43,744 nt of DNA from Thermotoga sp. (GCA_020722015.1 DYLQ01000013.1:1-43744); one strand, 5' to 3'; shown: positions 34,466 through 43,592, numbered from the stretch's first letter. A program made the numbers and translations. The notes: a model not told the origin generated them from the letters alone.

Positions 34466-34538
34466 GCCGAGATAGCTCAGGTGGTAGAGCAGTGGACTGA
34501 AAATCCTCGTGTCCCTGGTTCGACTCCAGGTCTCGGCA
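34466..34538 (+). tRNA. tRNA-Phe (anticodon GAA)
   Basis: GCCGAGA pairs with TCTCGGC. The loop CTGAAAA gives anticodon GAA at 34499-34501, and the T arm CCTGG-TTCGACT-CCAGG is intact. The anticodon stem GTGGA/TCCTC has one T-T mismatch at its second pair. Unlike the other three, CCA is not encoded (CAG follows the discriminator A), so CCA must be added by tRNA nucleotidyltransferase. Confidence 0.94.
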
Positions 34539-34547
34539 CAGAAAACA

Positions 34548-34568
34548 GGGGACTCTTGAAGAGTTCCC
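34548..34568 (+). terminator. Terminator of the tRNA cluster
   Basis: GGGGACTCT and AGAGTTCCC form a 9-bp stem (one G-T) around TGA, followed by TTTGTGTGTT. The -35 element of the next operon (34556-34561) lies inside this hairpin. Confidence 0.75.
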
Positions 34569-34583
34569 TTTGTGTGTTATAAT
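34556..34583 (+). promoter_or_regulatory. Promoter of the pilus/secretin operon
   Basis: TGTTATAAT (extended -10, 34575-34583) follows TTGAAG (34556-34561) with a 16-bp spacer to TATAAT. Transcription would begin near 34590, giving a leader of about 20 bases. Confidence 0.65.
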
Positions 34584-34609
34584 CAATTTAAAAGAAGGAG
34601 TTGATTATT

Positions 34610-35809
34610 TTGCCTTCGTTCGTTTATAAGGTTATAACGCCGGCCGGTAAAACTACTATGGGTCATCTTGAGGCTGAAAGCGATATAGGGCTTGTTAGCA
34701 AGCTTTTGCAGCAGGGGTATGTTGTGCTTGACGTAAAACCAACCAAAGAAAAGAAAAAACGTATTGTACTGCGTGCTAAACTTCCCGATCTTGTGCTTTT
34801 TACCCGCCAACTTGCGACGATGATGGATGCGGGTGTGAGAATAAAAGATGCGATCACTTTACTCTCAAAGCAAAACGCATTTACTCCGTCTTTCAGAAAA
34901 ATTCTTACAAATATATTGGTCGCTATAGATGGTGGACTTTCTTTGTCCGATGCTATAAATGAAACAGGTGCATTCGATCCTATCTTTGTAAACCTTGTTA
35001 GAGCAGGAGAAAGTGGTGGGGTACTCGATAACACGCTTAACAAAGTCTCGGATTTTTACGAACACGTTAAAAAGACCAGAGATGAAGTGAGATCTGCAAT
35101 GGCTTACCCGCTTTTTGTTTCTCTATTCGCGATTGTCATTCTGATGATCATAAGCCTTTTCATATTGCCAAGTTTGTTCAGGGCTTTTGGAAATGCAAAA
35201 GTTGGTGGTATAGTTGCATTGCTCATGAACACCAACAACTTTCTCGCTGATAATTGGCTTTATGCCGTACTTTTTATCGCTACCGTGCTTATATTTCTTG
35301 TTTATTTTTTCAGGACTTCTTACGGTGTGGCTACAAAAGAGTTTGTTGGAAATTTGATCCCGCCTATAAAAAGTTTGAAACATCTTCAAGATTCGTCGAA
35401 TTTCAGTAAAACTTTGGCAACTCTCATTTCAAGCGGTGTTTCCATAATAGAAGCTGTAGATATGGCAGCAAGATCGACTGGAAGTCGTAAACTTATAAAG
35501 AAAGTACCGGGAATGATCGATATTTTGAAAAATGGCGGAACTCTCAAGTTGGCTATGGAAAAGGCTAAGTTTTTTCCACAATTACTCGTTGAAATGGTTG
35601 GTACAGGTGAAGAGTCCGGAAAAGTAGATGAAATGCTTTCGAAAGTTGCTGATTTTTACGATCAGGAAGCTTCTGTCAAATTAAAACAACTTGTCTCGAT
35701 GATAGAGCCAGCCATGATAGCCATAATAGGGCTTTTTGTCGGCATGCTTGTTTTCAGTATATACCAGACCATGTTTAACCTTGAACAAGGTGTCGGTCAA
35801 CATTTCTGA
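34610..35809 (+). CDS. pilC: Type IV pilus/type II secretion inner-membrane platform protein (PilC/GspF)
   Basis: The 399-residue protein has the two repeated GspF domains: LPDLVLFTRQLATMMDAGV in the first and LQDSSNFSKTLATLISSGVS in the second. Membrane segments lie at about 167-190, 220-242 and 370-392. It anchors the pilus or pseudopilus machine and contacts the motor ATPase, which is not in this window. TTG at 34610 is 9 bases after AAGGAG; the earlier TTG at 34601 abuts it. The final bases overlap the pilin gene (TGATG). Confidence 0.93.
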   Translation: MPSFVYKVITPAGKTTMGHLEAESDIGLVSKLLQQGYVVLDVKPTKEKKKRIVLRAKLPDLVLFTRQLATMMDAGVRIKDAITLLSKQNAFTPSFRKILTNILVAIDGGLSLSDAINETGAFDPIFVNLVRAGESGGVLDNTLNKVSDFYEHVKKTRDEVRSAMAYPLFVSLFAIVILMIISLFILPSLFRAFGNAKVGGIVALLMNTNNFLADNWLYAVLFIATVLIFLVYFFRTSYGVATKEFVGNLIPPIKSLKHLQDSSNFSKTLATLISSGVSIIEAVDMAARSTGSRKLIKKVPGMIDILKNGGTLKLAMEKAKFFPQLLVEMVGTGEESGKVDEMLSKVADFYDQEASVKLKQLVSMIEPAMIAIIGLFVGMLVFSIYQTMFNLEQGVGQHF

Positions 35810-36216
35810 TGAAATCCGGATGGAGTTTCGTTGAACTTTTAGTTTTAATGGTTTTTTTGTCAATTTTTCTTTCGATAATTTTCCCTATTTCAAAAAGATG
35901 GATTGATGGAATGATCGTTCATTCGGAAATAAAAAAAATTGTTTCTTTCGTGAGGTACACTAAATATCTTTCTTACACTCTAAAAGATAGGGTTACAATA
36001 GATTTTTCAACAGGTATAAAGATTCTAAATTCAAAAATATCAAAGGAAAAAGGTAACTTGTCTTTTGTCAACGTCGGCAGATGTCAGACTTTTTCTTTTT
36101 CTGATGGGGTTCCATATGTGTCGGGTACGATGAAGGTTTATTTCAGAGGATCGAAAATTGCAACGATCACGGTTATGCCTGTTACTGGTCTTATCAAAGT
36201 TGAAGAGGGATGGTAA
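35809..36216 (+). CDS. Type IV pilin-like protein (pseudopilin)
   Basis: The 135-residue protein starts with the short leader MKSG, then WSFVELLVLMVFLSIFLSII: a prepilin peptidase site after Gly4, Glu at position +5 and a hydrophobic helix. The rest is mostly beta, as in GspH-like minor pilins. There is no disulfide pair. It is the only pilin in the operon, so a major pilin must be elsewhere. A prepilin peptidase gene is also absent here. Confidence 0.82.
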   Translation: MKSGWSFVELLVLMVFLSIFLSIIFPISKRWIDGMIVHSEIKKIVSFVRYTKYLSYTLKDRVTIDFSTGIKILNSKISKEKGNLSFVNVGRCQTFSFSDGVPYVSGTMKVYFRGSKIATITVMPVTGLIKVEEGW

Positions 36217-37154
36217 AGGTGAATTTGGGAATTTTTTCAACTTTTTACGTCGGAATAGACATTGGAAGATACAAAGTTGAAGGCACTAAGATCAAAAAAA
36301 GTGGAAAAAAGATACAATTTATAAATCAGGTTTCTGCACCATATGTGACTAAAGTTTTTAATGGTGATGAAATAATCAACGAAGATGAGATCATTTCATC
36401 GCTTACGAAGGTTGGAAGAGCACTCAAGGTTGATGTAGAGGATTTCATAGTAACTTCTATTTTCAGCGATAAAGTGCTTTTTAGACAGATGAAAATGCCA
36501 AAAATGACCAAAAAAAGTCAGATAATAGATGCCACTAAATATCAAATAGTGAAGGAACTTTCAATATCTCCTGCGAATATAACCGTGGACGTTGATGTTT
36601 TGAAAGAAACTGATGATTTAAGCGTTTCCGCTTTCATAGTGAGAAATGAAGATATTGAGAAATTCAAGAGTTTCTTTTTTAAAGCCAATCTTCCCATGCC
36701 AGATGTCTTAGATGCCGGTTATTTTAAGTTCAATTATCTTGTGGAAAAGAAAATTGGATCTGGAATTTCTCTTCTTATTTTTGAAGACAGTACATCCACA
36801 TATCTACAACTTTTTAAAGATGGTAGATTCATTGCGATTGACAGTGTAAACTTGGGCACTAACGAATTCGAAGAGAACGTTACATCTGAGAATATTCATT
36901 ATCTTCAACTTTCCGACGAAATTCGACGTCTTGCAAAGATCTTGATTTCGAGAACTTCTTTGCAAGAGCCTTTAAACAACGTTATATGTGCATCTGAAAA
37001 AATGGAATATGTTGGTGAATTGGTTAAAAATTTGAAAGAAGCGGATATGGAAAATGTAAGTTGTTATATCGATTTCATCGACTTAAAAAAGGATATTGCG
37101 GCAGGTGCTTACAGTTTGGCCATGAGAGGAGTAATCCAAGGTGCCAAGAGTTAA
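36210..37154 (+). CDS. pilM: PilM-like actin-fold protein
   Basis: The 314-residue protein has the ASKHA-type opening FYVGIDIGRYKVEGTKIKK and the arrangement of PilM, the cytoplasmic ATPase-fold protein that binds the PilN N-terminus. QMKMPKMTKKSQIIDATKYQI corresponds to the conserved middle segment. Its place right before PilN/O/P/Q-like genes supports the call. The start is uncertain: ATG 36210, GTG 36219 and TTG 36225 are all possible. Confidence 0.83.
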   Translation: MVKVNLGIFSTFYVGIDIGRYKVEGTKIKKSGKKIQFINQVSAPYVTKVFNGDEIINEDEIISSLTKVGRALKVDVEDFIVTSIFSDKVLFRQMKMPKMTKKSQIIDATKYQIVKELSISPANITVDVDVLKETDDLSVSAFIVRNEDIEKFKSFFFKANLPMPDVLDAGYFKFNYLVEKKIGSGISLLIFEDSTSTYLQLFKDGRFIAIDSVNLGTNEFEENVTSENIHYLQLSDEIRRLAKILISRTSLQEPLNNVICASEKMEYVGELVKNLKEADMENVSCYIDFIDLKKDIAAGAYSLAMRGVIQGAKS

Positions 37155-37710
37155 TTTTTACACAAAAAAGCGCAGAAAAATAAAATTATCTAAGTTCATA
37201 ATTCTTATGGTGATAATAATCGGTGTTGGTTTTTTATCTTACAAATTCATAGATATATTCGTAAGCGATCTTTACATCCATGCCATATCGGCCAACAGAG
37301 ATTTACTTGAAAATGCCGGAATATCCCTTTCAATGCCAAAAGATCAGATTCAAAGTAAACTTGGTGAGGTTATAAAAAACTATTCAAACAACCTCAACGT
37401 TCAATCTCAATTGCTTCTCAAAATGAAGAATGATTTGAATGGTATTAACAAATTTCATTCGTTGATCACCGTTCTCAATGAGATAAGCGGACAGGCAACT
37501 TTTACCGTTTCGACGTTTTCTTATGTGAGCAATTCATCAACTCTTTTAACTTTTAACCAGATATTGATGTCTGATTATTCAACAATTCCAGATCTTGAAA
37601 GGGAAATAGTTGAAAATTTGGGTTATACTTTTTCAATTTCCTATCCTCAATCTCAAAATTGGTACAAAGCTTACGAAGAAACTGTTTCAATAGGAGAAGC
37701 GAATGAATAG
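37141..37710 (+). CDS. pilN: PilN-like inner-membrane protein
   Basis: A short cytoplasmic start (MPRVNFYTKKRRK, compare MIRINLLP in PilN) precedes one membrane helix at about 19-41 and an outer part of about 145 residues with coiled-coil and beta segments. The similarity to known PilN is weak, so the call leans on layout and on position between PilM and PilO. GTG at 37141 overlaps pilM by 14 bases. Confidence 0.7.
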   Translation: MPRVNFYTKKRRKIKLSKFIILMVIIIGVGFLSYKFIDIFVSDLYIHAISANRDLLENAGISLSMPKDQIQSKLGEVIKNYSNNLNVQSQLLLKMKNDLNGINKFHSLITVLNEISGQATFTVSTFSYVSNSSTLLTFNQILMSDYSTIPDLEREIVENLGYTFSISYPQSQNWYKAYEETVSIGEANE

Positions 37711-38176
37711 GCGTTGGGCTATCATCGTAATTTTTGTTGCCATAATTCTGGTAGGCGGAGTTGATTTGATGGAATTACTTTCTTTTTCTGGCACTTTGAA
37801 TAAAACTGTGAGTTCCATTTCTAAATTTCAGACCCTCTACTCTCAAAATAAGGAGATGAAAAAACAACTTTCTGAGTATGGTGGTCTTTTAAATTTAAAA
37901 AGTATATCCGTCCAAGATTTAAAGAATACCTTACTGAAAATTGCTCCGGATGCAAATTTTAAAATATCCGGAGATACCATAACCCTTCAAAATTCGGTTA
38001 AAATAGACCCTTATGAACTTTTGAACCTGATGGCTTCTTATACAAATGTTGTCGTCTTAAAAATGCATTTCAGTTCCAATGCACCAATATATTACGAATA
38101 TAATGGCACAAATTACGGCAACTCGGGTTTGAGATATGTCATTGACAGTTTTGTCGTAACTGTTTACGGAGGATGA
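37703..38176 (+). CDS. pilO: PilO-like inner-membrane protein
   Basis: The 157-residue protein has a membrane helix at about 5-24, a coiled coil (FQTLYSQNKEMKKQLSEY) and a C-terminal part that could form the ferredoxin-like fold of PilO/GspM. It overlaps the PilN gene by 8 bases. The identification rests on layout and gene order, not on strong motifs. Confidence 0.66.
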   Translation: MNRRWAIIVIFVAIILVGGVDLMELLSFSGTLNKTVSSISKFQTLYSQNKEMKKQLSEYGGLLNLKSISVQDLKNTLLKIAPDANFKISGDTITLQNSVKIDPYELLNLMASYTNVVVLKMHFSSNAPIYYEYNGTNYGNSGLRYVIDSFVVTVYGG

Positions 38177-38177
38177 T

Positions 38178-38684
38178 ATGAAAAATATCGCCGTTATCAT
38201 TCTTATAATCTTTATAGTGGGGATCTTCGCGTACCTTGGGTATGTGCTTTTCTTTCCCAAAAATCAAAGTTATGAACGCCCACAAGCCGTTAACTTGACA
38301 GCCGAAGTTTCTTCTATACTTCAAAAGAAAGTTAACACCGAAAAAGTCAAACCAATCTCTCTTGATTTCAACATATTCTCACCGATTGTGATAAAATTAG
38401 ATCAAACCTCTTTCGATGAACTAATAAAAAATTCTTACCTTTCGACGGCCATAAACAAGGGAATGTACGTTGTCGGGGAGGCAAAAGGTATGACTAACAT
38501 GGTAACACTTTATGTAAATGGAAATCTTAAGACTTTGAACCTTATCGATGATTCCATTTTCGATTTTGAGGGGAAAAAATATCTTGTGACTTATATAGCG
38601 CCAGCTTTTGGGAGCGTGGTAATTATGGATTTGTCGACAGGAAATCTTTATGTTGTTAATTCAGAGGGTTTGATTTCAAGATGA
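38178..38684 (+). CDS. PilP/GspC-like protein
   Basis: The 168-residue protein has a membrane helix at about 3-26 and then an outer part. The last 70 residues (YVVGEAKGMTNMVTLYVN to TGNLYVVNSEGL) look like the small beta domain by which PilP or GspC binds the secretin. It is not a lipoprotein. Position before the secretin fits. It overlaps the secretin gene by 4 bases. Confidence 0.6.
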   Translation: MKNIAVIILIIFIVGIFAYLGYVLFFPKNQSYERPQAVNLTAEVSSILQKKVNTEKVKPISLDFNIFSPIVIKLDQTSFDELIKNSYLSTAINKGMYVVGEAKGMTNMVTLYVNGNLKTLNLIDDSIFDFEGKKYLVTYIAPAFGSVVIMDLSTGNLYVVNSEGLISR

Positions 38685-41509
38685 AAGGGGATAAATTTGT
38701 GAAATTTATAAGCTTTCTTTTGTTGATAGGGCTTATTTCTGTTTCTTTTGGATCGAATTTGATGAATATAACCTTTTCATCCACAAACAACGAGATAACC
38801 GCGTCTTTGCTTTTTGATTCCACACCTTCATGGAATCTTTCAAGTACACTTGGAAGCACTTTAAAACTTTCCTTTGTTGGAAAAGTCTCTCAGAAATTCT
38901 CCGGAAATATGTCATGGAATTCGGTGAACGTAACATCGTCTTCTATCGGAAATACATCGACCTTAACTTTTAATTTTCCTTTTATAGTAACTGCTTCTAC
39001 CAATCTGAGCGGAAATGTCTTGATGATCAGGTTTGCTACCTTGGGTCTTTCTCAAAATCTGCCATTTACCGGACCATCATCGAAAATATCGATAGATTTT
39101 TCGGGTCAGCAAGGTTCTAATTTCAGTCTTGCTATAAAATATCTTTCAAGAATTCTAAAAAGGAATTTGATAATAGATCCTTCAATAGCCAATAATCCCG
39201 TTAACATCACGCTCAATAACGTGACGCCGGCCGAAGCATTTTACGATATCATGATTTCTTCTCCTGGAATTGGTTATGCGATTTTGCCGGACGGTACCTA
39301 TTACATAGCTCCTGTTACAGAATTGATTCAAAATTTTGGAAAACTTGGCACCGGGACTTACAACAATTTCGTCAGTTTTTACAACTTATCGAACACAAAC
39401 ATAAGCGCACAGGATTTCAAGGCACTTGTAGAAAGTCTTTTTGGTCAAAACAAAGTTATAGGAAGTATAGGATCATATCAAATAGTCAACGCAACTTCTG
39501 AGGAACAAAAAACGATAGACAGCCTTATGGAATTTTTAAAAGAGAGTGAAAGTTTTAAAACGATAACATGGAATGATCAATCATCCGTTCAAGATCTCGA
39601 AAATTTGATAACTATGATGTATCCCAACACAAAGATCACGTATTTGAAGAGTTTTTCGACGATCGTCTTGAGTGGAAGTAAAAGTGACATCAAGAGTGCT
39701 TCTGAGATAATCTCCGAGTATCAAAAGATCATCGAAAACAGCGGTCCAAGTATTACAACATCTTTTGTCGTCCCACGTCAAAATATTCAGGCCTTTACCC
39801 AATTTGCGAAACAGTTTTCCGGAATAACGGTTTATGGATCTCCCACTTCTATGTCTTCTGAGGTTGTTTATCTTGCAATTGGTTCCAAAAATAGAATTTA
39901 CGATTTTTCAAAAGCAGTTGAATCGATAGCAAGTACACTTGTTAAAGTAACTCCTCAGATTTTACATTTCAACTTTGTTTCCGTTTCCAATTCAAATGTT
40001 TTTTCTGACATTTCAAAAGTCATATCGATCATGTATCCGGATGTTCATATGACGTATTTGCCCGCTCTCGACGAAGTACTTTTGTATGGGCCAGATGCTC
40101 AAATGGTGGATAACGTTACAAAATTCATAAACCAAAAGTCTTACTCTTCAACTTCCACCTCGATAACTTCGATTGTCACGATTAGAAGCGTGGATTACCA
40201 AACTGTCAAATCGATCATCGAGTCAAAAGGTTTGACCATGTTAGGCCCTTCAAAACCTTCAACATCTTCAACTGTCACGACCATTGCCGTAATTGGACCA
40301 AACAATAACGTGAACGATCTTATAGCCTTGCTCATGACATCTGGCCTTGTTCAAAGAAGTGTTCAAAACTTATCGTCAGAAGGCCAAATTGTTGAAGTGA
40401 AAAATGATTTAATAAACATAAATGTCAAAGACTACCCTCTTTACAGCGTGATTCAAAAAATCTACGGAGATCTTTCCAGAAATGTTGTCTTCATAGATCA
40501 GAACCTTCCAAATGTGACAATGAATTTATCCAACATAACGCTTGATCAATTTAATCAGGCCGTCGAAAATTCTTACGGTATATCATTTTCAGGATCAAGT
40601 GTTGTCTTTGTCAATAAAAGTACATCAGGCATCACAAAGGTCTACAATGCAAGTGGTAATGTGGATCAGATAATCGCACTCGCAAAATTCTTAGGTGCAA
40701 ATGTTTACTCTGATCCCAATACCGGCCTTATCATCGTGAATGGTTTAACTCCGTACTCTGAAAAACAACTCGATAGTGAGGTTCAAAGCCTTCTCAATTC
40801 GAGGAAAAATGTTCAAATAGAGGCTAAAATTTTGGATATAACGAACAACAACAACGTTAGCAACAGTTTAAACACAACGGTTATAACACCTCAACTTTTA
40901 TTCAATAACGGACTCACGCTCACATTTAACGTTTTAAGTGCCACAAATCCCTCCAATTTCATCTCAAATCTTGCAAATCAGGTGTTATCTTCAAATGCAA
41001 CGATAACGGCAAATCTTTCTCAAACAACCGGCAGTGGATCGGTATTATCTGCCCCAACTTTGATGACTCAAAGTGGCGAACCGGCCCAAATCACAGTTGG
41101 CGAGCAATATCCTTACCTTGTAACGACTGTCGTTAACAGTCAAACGGGCCAGACATCCCAGCAACTTCAATTCTTAACGACGGGAATCCAACTTAGCATA
41201 TTGCCCGTTGTGCTTCCAAATGGACAGATATCTTTGACCATAACGATACAAGTAAGCGATGCCGATTGGGGTCATGCCATTAACGGTGTACCCGCGGTTG
41301 TAACAAGAAATGCCAGTGTCAAAGTTGTCATACCAAGCGGTCAAACGCTTATGATAGGCGGACTTACCCAAAAACAAAGATCTGAAAATGTCACGAAGAT
41401 GCCTTTCTTGGGTGATCTTCCCTTTATAGGTCAATTCTTCACGTCGACAACTTTTCAGAATTCAACCGATAACCTTGATATACTTATAACAGCTTCGGTG
41501 GTGAAATGA
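38681..41509 (+). CDS. pilQ: Secretin (PilQ/GspD family) with two STN-like domains
   Basis: The 942-residue protein has a signal sequence, then an AMIN-like region (about 28-118), an STN/N0-like domain (about 136-212), several N1-like modules (about 225-557), a second STN-like domain (about 567-646), another N1 (about 653-705) and the secretin pore domain (about 709-940: VQIEAKILDI, GSGSVLSAPTLMTQSG, IPSGQTLMIGGL, MPFLGDLPFIGQFF). It forms the outer-envelope channel. ATG at 38681 overlaps the preceding gene; GTG at 38699 after AAAGGGG is also possible and keeps the signal peptide. Confidence 0.93.
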   Translation: MKGDKFVKFISFLLLIGLISVSFGSNLMNITFSSTNNEITASLLFDSTPSWNLSSTLGSTLKLSFVGKVSQKFSGNMSWNSVNVTSSSIGNTSTLTFNFPFIVTASTNLSGNVLMIRFATLGLSQNLPFTGPSSKISIDFSGQQGSNFSLAIKYLSRILKRNLIIDPSIANNPVNITLNNVTPAEAFYDIMISSPGIGYAILPDGTYYIAPVTELIQNFGKLGTGTYNNFVSFYNLSNTNISAQDFKALVESLFGQNKVIGSIGSYQIVNATSEEQKTIDSLMEFLKESESFKTITWNDQSSVQDLENLITMMYPNTKITYLKSFSTIVLSGSKSDIKSASEIISEYQKIIENSGPSITTSFVVPRQNIQAFTQFAKQFSGITVYGSPTSMSSEVVYLAIGSKNRIYDFSKAVESIASTLVKVTPQILHFNFVSVSNSNVFSDISKVISIMYPDVHMTYLPALDEVLLYGPDAQMVDNVTKFINQKSYSSTSTSITSIVTIRSVDYQTVKSIIESKGLTMLGPSKPSTSSTVTTIAVIGPNNNVNDLIALLMTSGLVQRSVQNLSSEGQIVEVKNDLININVKDYPLYSVIQKIYGDLSRNVVFIDQNLPNVTMNLSNITLDQFNQAVENSYGISFSGSSVVFVNKSTSGITKVYNASGNVDQIIALAKFLGANVYSDPNTGLIIVNGLTPYSEKQLDSEVQSLLNSRKNVQIEAKILDITNNNNVSNSLNTTVITPQLLFNNGLTLTFNVLSATNPSNFISNLANQVLSSNATITANLSQTTGSGSVLSAPTLMTQSGEPAQITVGEQYPYLVTTVVNSQTGQTSQQLQFLTTGIQLSILPVVLPNGQISLTITIQVSDADWGHAINGVPAVVTRNASVKVVIPSGQTLMIGGLTQKQRSENVTKMPFLGDLPFIGQFFTSTTFQNSTDNLDILITASVVK

Positions 41510-42333
41510 TGGAAAGGAAACCTATCGCTTCCGGAAGTTTTTACCCATCAGATCCGGAAGATTTAAGGGACTACGTGAGGGACCTTTTCACATCCAAAAG
41601 AGGGCCTGGAGAGTTACCAGATCCTGATGGGTTTAAAAAGAATGTAGGTCTTATAGTACCACACGCCGGCTATGTTTATTCTGGTACTACTGCTGCTTAC
41701 GCGTATTTGGCCGCTTCAGAATTCGGTAAACCTGATCTTGTCATCGTTATAGGGCCAAATCACACAGGATACGGTAAGCCTATTTCCGTGTGGCCAATGG
41801 GACTATGGAAAACACCACTTGGTGGTGTTAGCGTTGATGAAAGTACGGCAAATTCTCTTGTTGACACTTTTCCCGCATGTTCTCTCGATTATGAGGCACA
41901 CATTTTTGAACATTCAATAGAAGTGCAAATTCCATTTCTTCAATTTACCCTTGGAACTGGATTCAAAATACTTCCGATTTGCATGATGGATCAGAGAAAA
42001 GACATGGCGCGTGAGCTTGGAAATGCGCTAAGAAAAGTTTTGAGTGGAAAAAGGTTTTGGGTGGTAGCATCAACGGATCTAAACCACTACGAAGATCACG
42101 AAATTACCATATACAAAGATAAGTTGATAATCGACGCCGTTGCATCGAATAACATCGAAGAAATTTACGATATCGTAGACAAAGAACATGTGACCATGTG
42201 TGGTTTTGGTTGCGTAGCGACTTTATTGTCTATAGATATTGGAACGCCGAAAATTTTAAAACATTCAACAAGTGGAGAAATATCCGAAGGCTTTGAACAG
42301 GAAGTTGGTTACATGGCTGCATGTGTGTGCTAA
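41506..42333 (+). CDS. amrB: Memo-family protein (AmmeMemoRadiSam system protein B)
   Basis: The 275-residue protein has RKPIASGSFYPSDPEDL, VPHAGYVYSGTTA, IGPNHTGYG and HIFEHSIEVQIPFLQ, the landmarks of the Memo family with its conserved His residues. Related to metal dioxygenases; the reaction is unknown. Its usual partners (AMMECR1 and a radical SAM protein) are not adjacent. It overlaps the secretin stop by 4 bases and comF by 13. Confidence 0.93.
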   Translation: MMERKPIASGSFYPSDPEDLRDYVRDLFTSKRGPGELPDPDGFKKNVGLIVPHAGYVYSGTTAAYAYLAASEFGKPDLVIVIGPNHTGYGKPISVWPMGLWKTPLGGVSVDESTANSLVDTFPACSLDYEAHIFEHSIEVQIPFLQFTLGTGFKILPICMMDQRKDMARELGNALRKVLSGKRFWVVASTDLNHYEDHEITIYKDKLIIDAVASNNIEEIYDIVDKEHVTMCGFGCVATLLSIDIGTPKILKHSTSGEISEGFEQEVGYMAACVC

Positions 42334-42989
42334 AAGATGCCTTAGATTTATTTTTCCCTAAAACCTGTCCTGTGTGTGGGAATGTCATTTCTCACGATGA
42401 GTTGATTTGTTTCCAATGTAGAAATGAAATTCCTCCGGTTGATATGGAAAACAGCCTTAAGGGCAAGTGGCATTTTGATGGTTTATTTCACAGGGCAAAG
42501 TACGAAGGCATCATTTCTGAATTCATAAGAGCCTACAAATATTCCCAACATTCATCTTTGGCAACTCTTTTTTCCGAATTACTTTCAGAGCTTTTTCAGA
42601 TCTTCCCACCTTTACCTAATTCTGTCATAACCTCTGTCCCCATAACTTTTGATTCTTTTAAAGTCAAAGGGTTTGATCATGTAAGACTCATAGGGGAGAA
42701 ACTTTCAAACAAAACTGGATTGCCATTTTTGAACATTTTAGAAGTTATAAGTCAAAGGGAAAAACAGGTTGGATCTTCAAAATACGAGCGTCGATCGCTT
42801 GTTAATGGGAAGTATGGTGTGAAAAAAGAAATGCTTTACAAAACGTCTGGCAACATCATTTTGATAGATGATGTGTTTACAACGGGTTCTACCGTCAACG
42901 AATGCGCAAAAGTGCTGAAATTGGCCGGCGCAAGAAGTGTTTACGTCTATACAATCGCACTGGCAAAAAACATGCGTGATAAAGCATGA
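42321..42989 (+). CDS. comF: ComF family phosphoribosyltransferase-like protein
   Basis: The 222-residue protein has an N-terminal zinc ribbon (CPVCG and CFQC) and a C-terminal PRTase fold with the PRPP loop IILIDDVFTTGSTVNE. ComF proteins are needed for DNA uptake in several bacteria, where they may act on incoming single strands. Its overlap with the run that encodes a PilC-PilMNOPQ machine supports a link to transformation. ATG at 42321 is used; GTG at 42327 is an alternative. Confidence 0.9.
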   Translation: MCVLKDALDLFFPKTCPVCGNVISHDELICFQCRNEIPPVDMENSLKGKWHFDGLFHRAKYEGIISEFIRAYKYSQHSSLATLFSELLSELFQIFPPLPNSVITSVPITFDSFKVKGFDHVRLIGEKLSNKTGLPFLNILEVISQREKQVGSSKYERRSLVNGKYGVKKEMLYKTSGNIILIDDVFTTGSTVNECAKVLKLAGARSVYVYTIALAKNMRDKA

Positions 42990-43022
42990 AGACTGTTCTT
43001 GTAAGCATAGATTGGAGATTTT

Positions 43023-43592
43023 ATGTCTGTCAATGAAATAAACGAACGGCTTATGGCAAATCCGATTATTCCCGCATTGCGAAACCGTGAAGATGTGAAA
43101 ATAGTTCTTCACTTGAACAACAGGGTTGTTTTTCTTCTCGAAACTTCCATCAACGAATATCGCGATCAGCTTAGTGCGCTCAAACAACGTGGTCATAACG
43201 TTTTTGTCCATTTAGATCTGATAAAAGGGCTGAAAAGCGATCCCGAAGGATTAAACTTCATTTTAAGAGAAAACAAACCAGATGGCATTATAAGCACCCA
43301 CAAGGCGATCCTCGATCTTGCGAAAAAATACGATTTAATTCAAATTCACAGGATTTTCATGATTGATTCTGAGGCGTTAAGCAATGGTCAGCAACTGGTA
43401 AGATCGGTTCATCCTGATTTCGTCGAGATTTTGCCGGGACTTGTTTTGATCACCATTGAAGAAAATGAATTAAAAAGATTTCCTCTTCCACTAATTGCAG
43501 GTGGCCTTGTCACCACAAAGGAACAAGTTAAAGCGCTCACAGCACGCGGGATATTTGCCGTATCGACCAGCAAAAACTCTCTTTGGTCATAG
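43023..43592 (+). CDS. glpP: Glycerol uptake operon antiterminator (GlpP family)
   Basis: The 189-residue protein matches GlpP: NPIIPALRN at the N-terminus, FVHLDLIKGL, PDGIISTHKAIL, VEILPGL and PLIAGGLVTTKEQV. In Bacillus GlpP binds leader RNA of glycerol genes with glycerol-3-phosphate and prevents termination. TTGGAG precedes the ATG. It follows comF after 33 bases. No glycerol gene is seen, though it may lie past the right edge. Its last codons form part of an inverted repeat. Confidence 0.9.
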   Translation: MSVNEINERLMANPIIPALRNREDVKIVLHLNNRVVFLLETSINEYRDQLSALKQRGHNVFVHLDLIKGLKSDPEGLNFILRENKPDGIISTHKAILDLAKKYDLIQIHRIFMIDSEALSNGQQLVRSVHPDFVEILPGLVLITIEENELKRFPLPLIAGGLVTTKEQVKALTARGIFAVSTSKNSLWS

